Source: Rhynchopus sp. YZ270_cl-10
Lineage: Eukaryota > Euglenozoa > Diplonemea > Diplonemida > Diplonemidae
Direction: 5' to 3'
Assembly (NCBI GenBank): GCA_964035575.1
Contig: OZ037847.1
Span: forward strand, 186,001 to 250,000
Length of the DNA stretch: 64,000 nt
The position numbers and the translations under genes are program-made. The stretch's first letter is position 1. Every line of letters starts with the position of its first letter. Of this stretch, positions 62,619 to 64,000 are shown piece by piece. The notes beneath the pieces are model-generated. The model saw nothing but the letters and a program-made list of their open reading frames with translations. It had not been told where the DNA came from and searched no databases.

Positions 62619-64000
62619 TGTGAAAAGGGTGGGAGATGAGGAGAGAAGAAGAGGTAAAACAAAAATGGATCTTTTTTTTAATGTGGCCATTTCGAGATTT
62701 TTTTTTAACCCTCTTATTACACCTCCATTTGCCTCGATTTTGTGGGGGGGAATGGCCATGAAAACGGAAATAGAGGAAAAAAAGTTGGGGGAAAATGTCG
62801 ATATCTTTTTAAAAAAACACACAATATCGAATGTTTCACATTGCGAAAGAAAGAAAGAAACGCCCCGGGGTTTTGGCAATGCAAATGTAAAAAAGGGGGG
62901 AAGGGTAGAAAAATTTTATAAGATGAACCTAAGTCGTCTTCAAAGAAAAATCTGAATAGATAAAGTACCTCACGGACACATCTCTTCAGGTTTGTAAAAC
63001 CGAAAAAAAAAGAAGAAAAAAAAGAGTCTGAGGAAACTGGTCCTTCTCTCAAAAGCCGCGATTAAGCTGCCAAATATCGCAAATGTATTTTTTTTTGAAA
63101 AAACTTGGTTGTATTAGTGTAGCCACCCTAGAGCTATGCTGCACGCGCACGGCCGTACGTACGCGTACGCCGCACGTACGCCGTGCGCACTTTTTGAAAA
63201 TTTGCGGCGCACGCGTGCGCACGGCAGTGCGCACGGCCCTCATTCAACGTAGGAAGCCTAGCTCCTATACGTTGCCCTTTGTTGTACTGTACCAGCCCCT
63301 ATGCGCAGGGGGTTATCCCGGATTACAGCGCACTTCGAGAAAGGCGGAGAAACGCGTCTCACCCTCCTCTGATCGACGTCATGCGTCGGTTGCCGCCGCA
63401 GGCGGAGTGCAACAGGTGCCCCAACGGGCCAAAGTCTCGGGGGTTTTGCCGGATATTTTTTCATCCTTCACAATAAGTACTGCCGTACATACTGCCGTGC
63501 GCACGCCGTGCGCCGTGCGCACTTTCTCAGAATTTGCTGCGCACGCGTGCGCGTGCAGCATAGCCCTAGAGTGTGCTCCACTATGTTTCTCTCGAGTGTC
63601 CACAATTGCAATTTGTTTCCTTTTTTTTCTCAACCCCTCCCCTCCCCTCCCTCCCCCCCGCCCATCCCTGTACAATAAAAAAAAAAAGTAAAATTCTTGC
63701 ATCGTGGCAGCATTTTGGCTAAAATTGCGTATTTAAAATCACATTTTTTTTGCTTTTCTCCCATGAAACGTTGCACACGACACAATGTCTCTCTACCATT
63801 TCACGTAACACACATAGAGCGTAAAGACGCCTTTCTTTTAGCCCGCCATGCCTCCTTCACATACTTTCAAAAAGAGAAAAAAAAACGGTATCTTTTATTC
63901 CCTCCCACCCCCACCCCCACCCACCCCATTGCCCGCAATTCTCGCTTTTTTATTTAGAAAAAAATACAAAATTCGTTTATTTTTTAAAATTGAAAGGAAG
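62619..64000. other. gene-free right end
   Basis: No supported gene. It contains hairpin-family relics near 62922 and 62958, a 442-bp inverted-repeat element at 63128-63569, and T- and C-rich tracts to the end. Confidence 0.55.
63128..63569. mobile_element. 442-bp MITE-like element with GC-rich ends
   Basis: Terminal inverted repeats CTAGAGCTATGCTGCACGCG (left) and CTAGGGCTATGCTGCACGCG (right, other strand), followed inward by alternating CG/GCAC-rich sequence with CGCACGCGTGCGC palindromes. The middle is unique GC-rich DNA without a gene. The ends could extrude as a cruciform. Confidence 0.65.

Noticed and set aside
1-64000. Integrated virus-like or retroelement copies
   Set aside because: I saw no reverse transcriptase, integrase, capsid or envelope-like frame and no long terminal direct repeats. 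The elements found are inverted-repeat, coding-free types.

Overview
The window is nuclear DNA of a eukaryotic protist. Six of the recognised genes are interrupted by short introns (about 44-220 nt) that begin GTATG(T/C/A/G) and end CAG. Intergenic space is long, rich in homopolymer runs and full of inverted repeats. All fifteen genes I can support lie on the minus strand over 60 kb. For at least nine of them an AC- or pyrimidine-rich tract ending in AG lies 5-32 nt upstream of the start codon. Long one-way gene clusters with a splice acceptor close to the ATG are typical of Euglenozoa, where polycistronic RNA is processed by spliced-leader trans-splicing. The real cis-introns and the receptor-type cyclases would suit a diplonemid- or euglenid-like cell better than a kinetoplastid. 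The lineage is an inference; no rRNA or spliced-leader gene is present to prove it.

Layout. 1-2.6 kb: gene-free, with a 217-bp CTGTA microsatellite between two copies of a 49-bp repeat. 2.6-16.7 kb: three related receptor genes (extracellular BMP/PnrA-like binding domain, Cys-rich stalk, one membrane helix, cytosolic class III cyclase-like domains). They are split by a 5-kb block of repeats that includes a 1.8-kb long-inverted-repeat element. 17-27.4 kb: a compact run holding THOC3 (mRNA export), a probable mitochondrial protein, two unrecognised spliced genes, a Cys-type selenoprotein M/Sep15-like ER protein and a secreted Cys-rich protein. Inside it, at 19.5-21.8 kb, sit three nested or abutting inverted-repeat elements. 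27.4-33.8 kb: gene-free, with many short hairpin repeats. 33.8-43.6 kb: a nine-exon surface receptor with three vWA modules and a cytosolic Tudor/SH3-like tail, then a 971-residue intronless protein. 43.6-52.5 kb: gene-poor repeats. 52.5-62.6 kb: a PAM2 protein with an eIF4E-binding-like motif, ribosomal protein eS28, a 1910-residue cadherin-like polytopic receptor and an SMP-30-like beta-propeller. 62.6-64 kb: repeats.

Functionally the window mixes housekeeping RNA and translation genes (THOC3, eS28, a possible eIF4E/PABP bridge) with large surface receptors (cyclase array, vWA receptor, cadherin-like receptor). The feature I find most unusual is a dispersed family of roughly 30-40-nt imperfect hairpins with a shared core (GCCTC on the plus strand, GAGGC on the transcribed strand). 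The stems differ in sequence from copy to copy but stay self-complementary.
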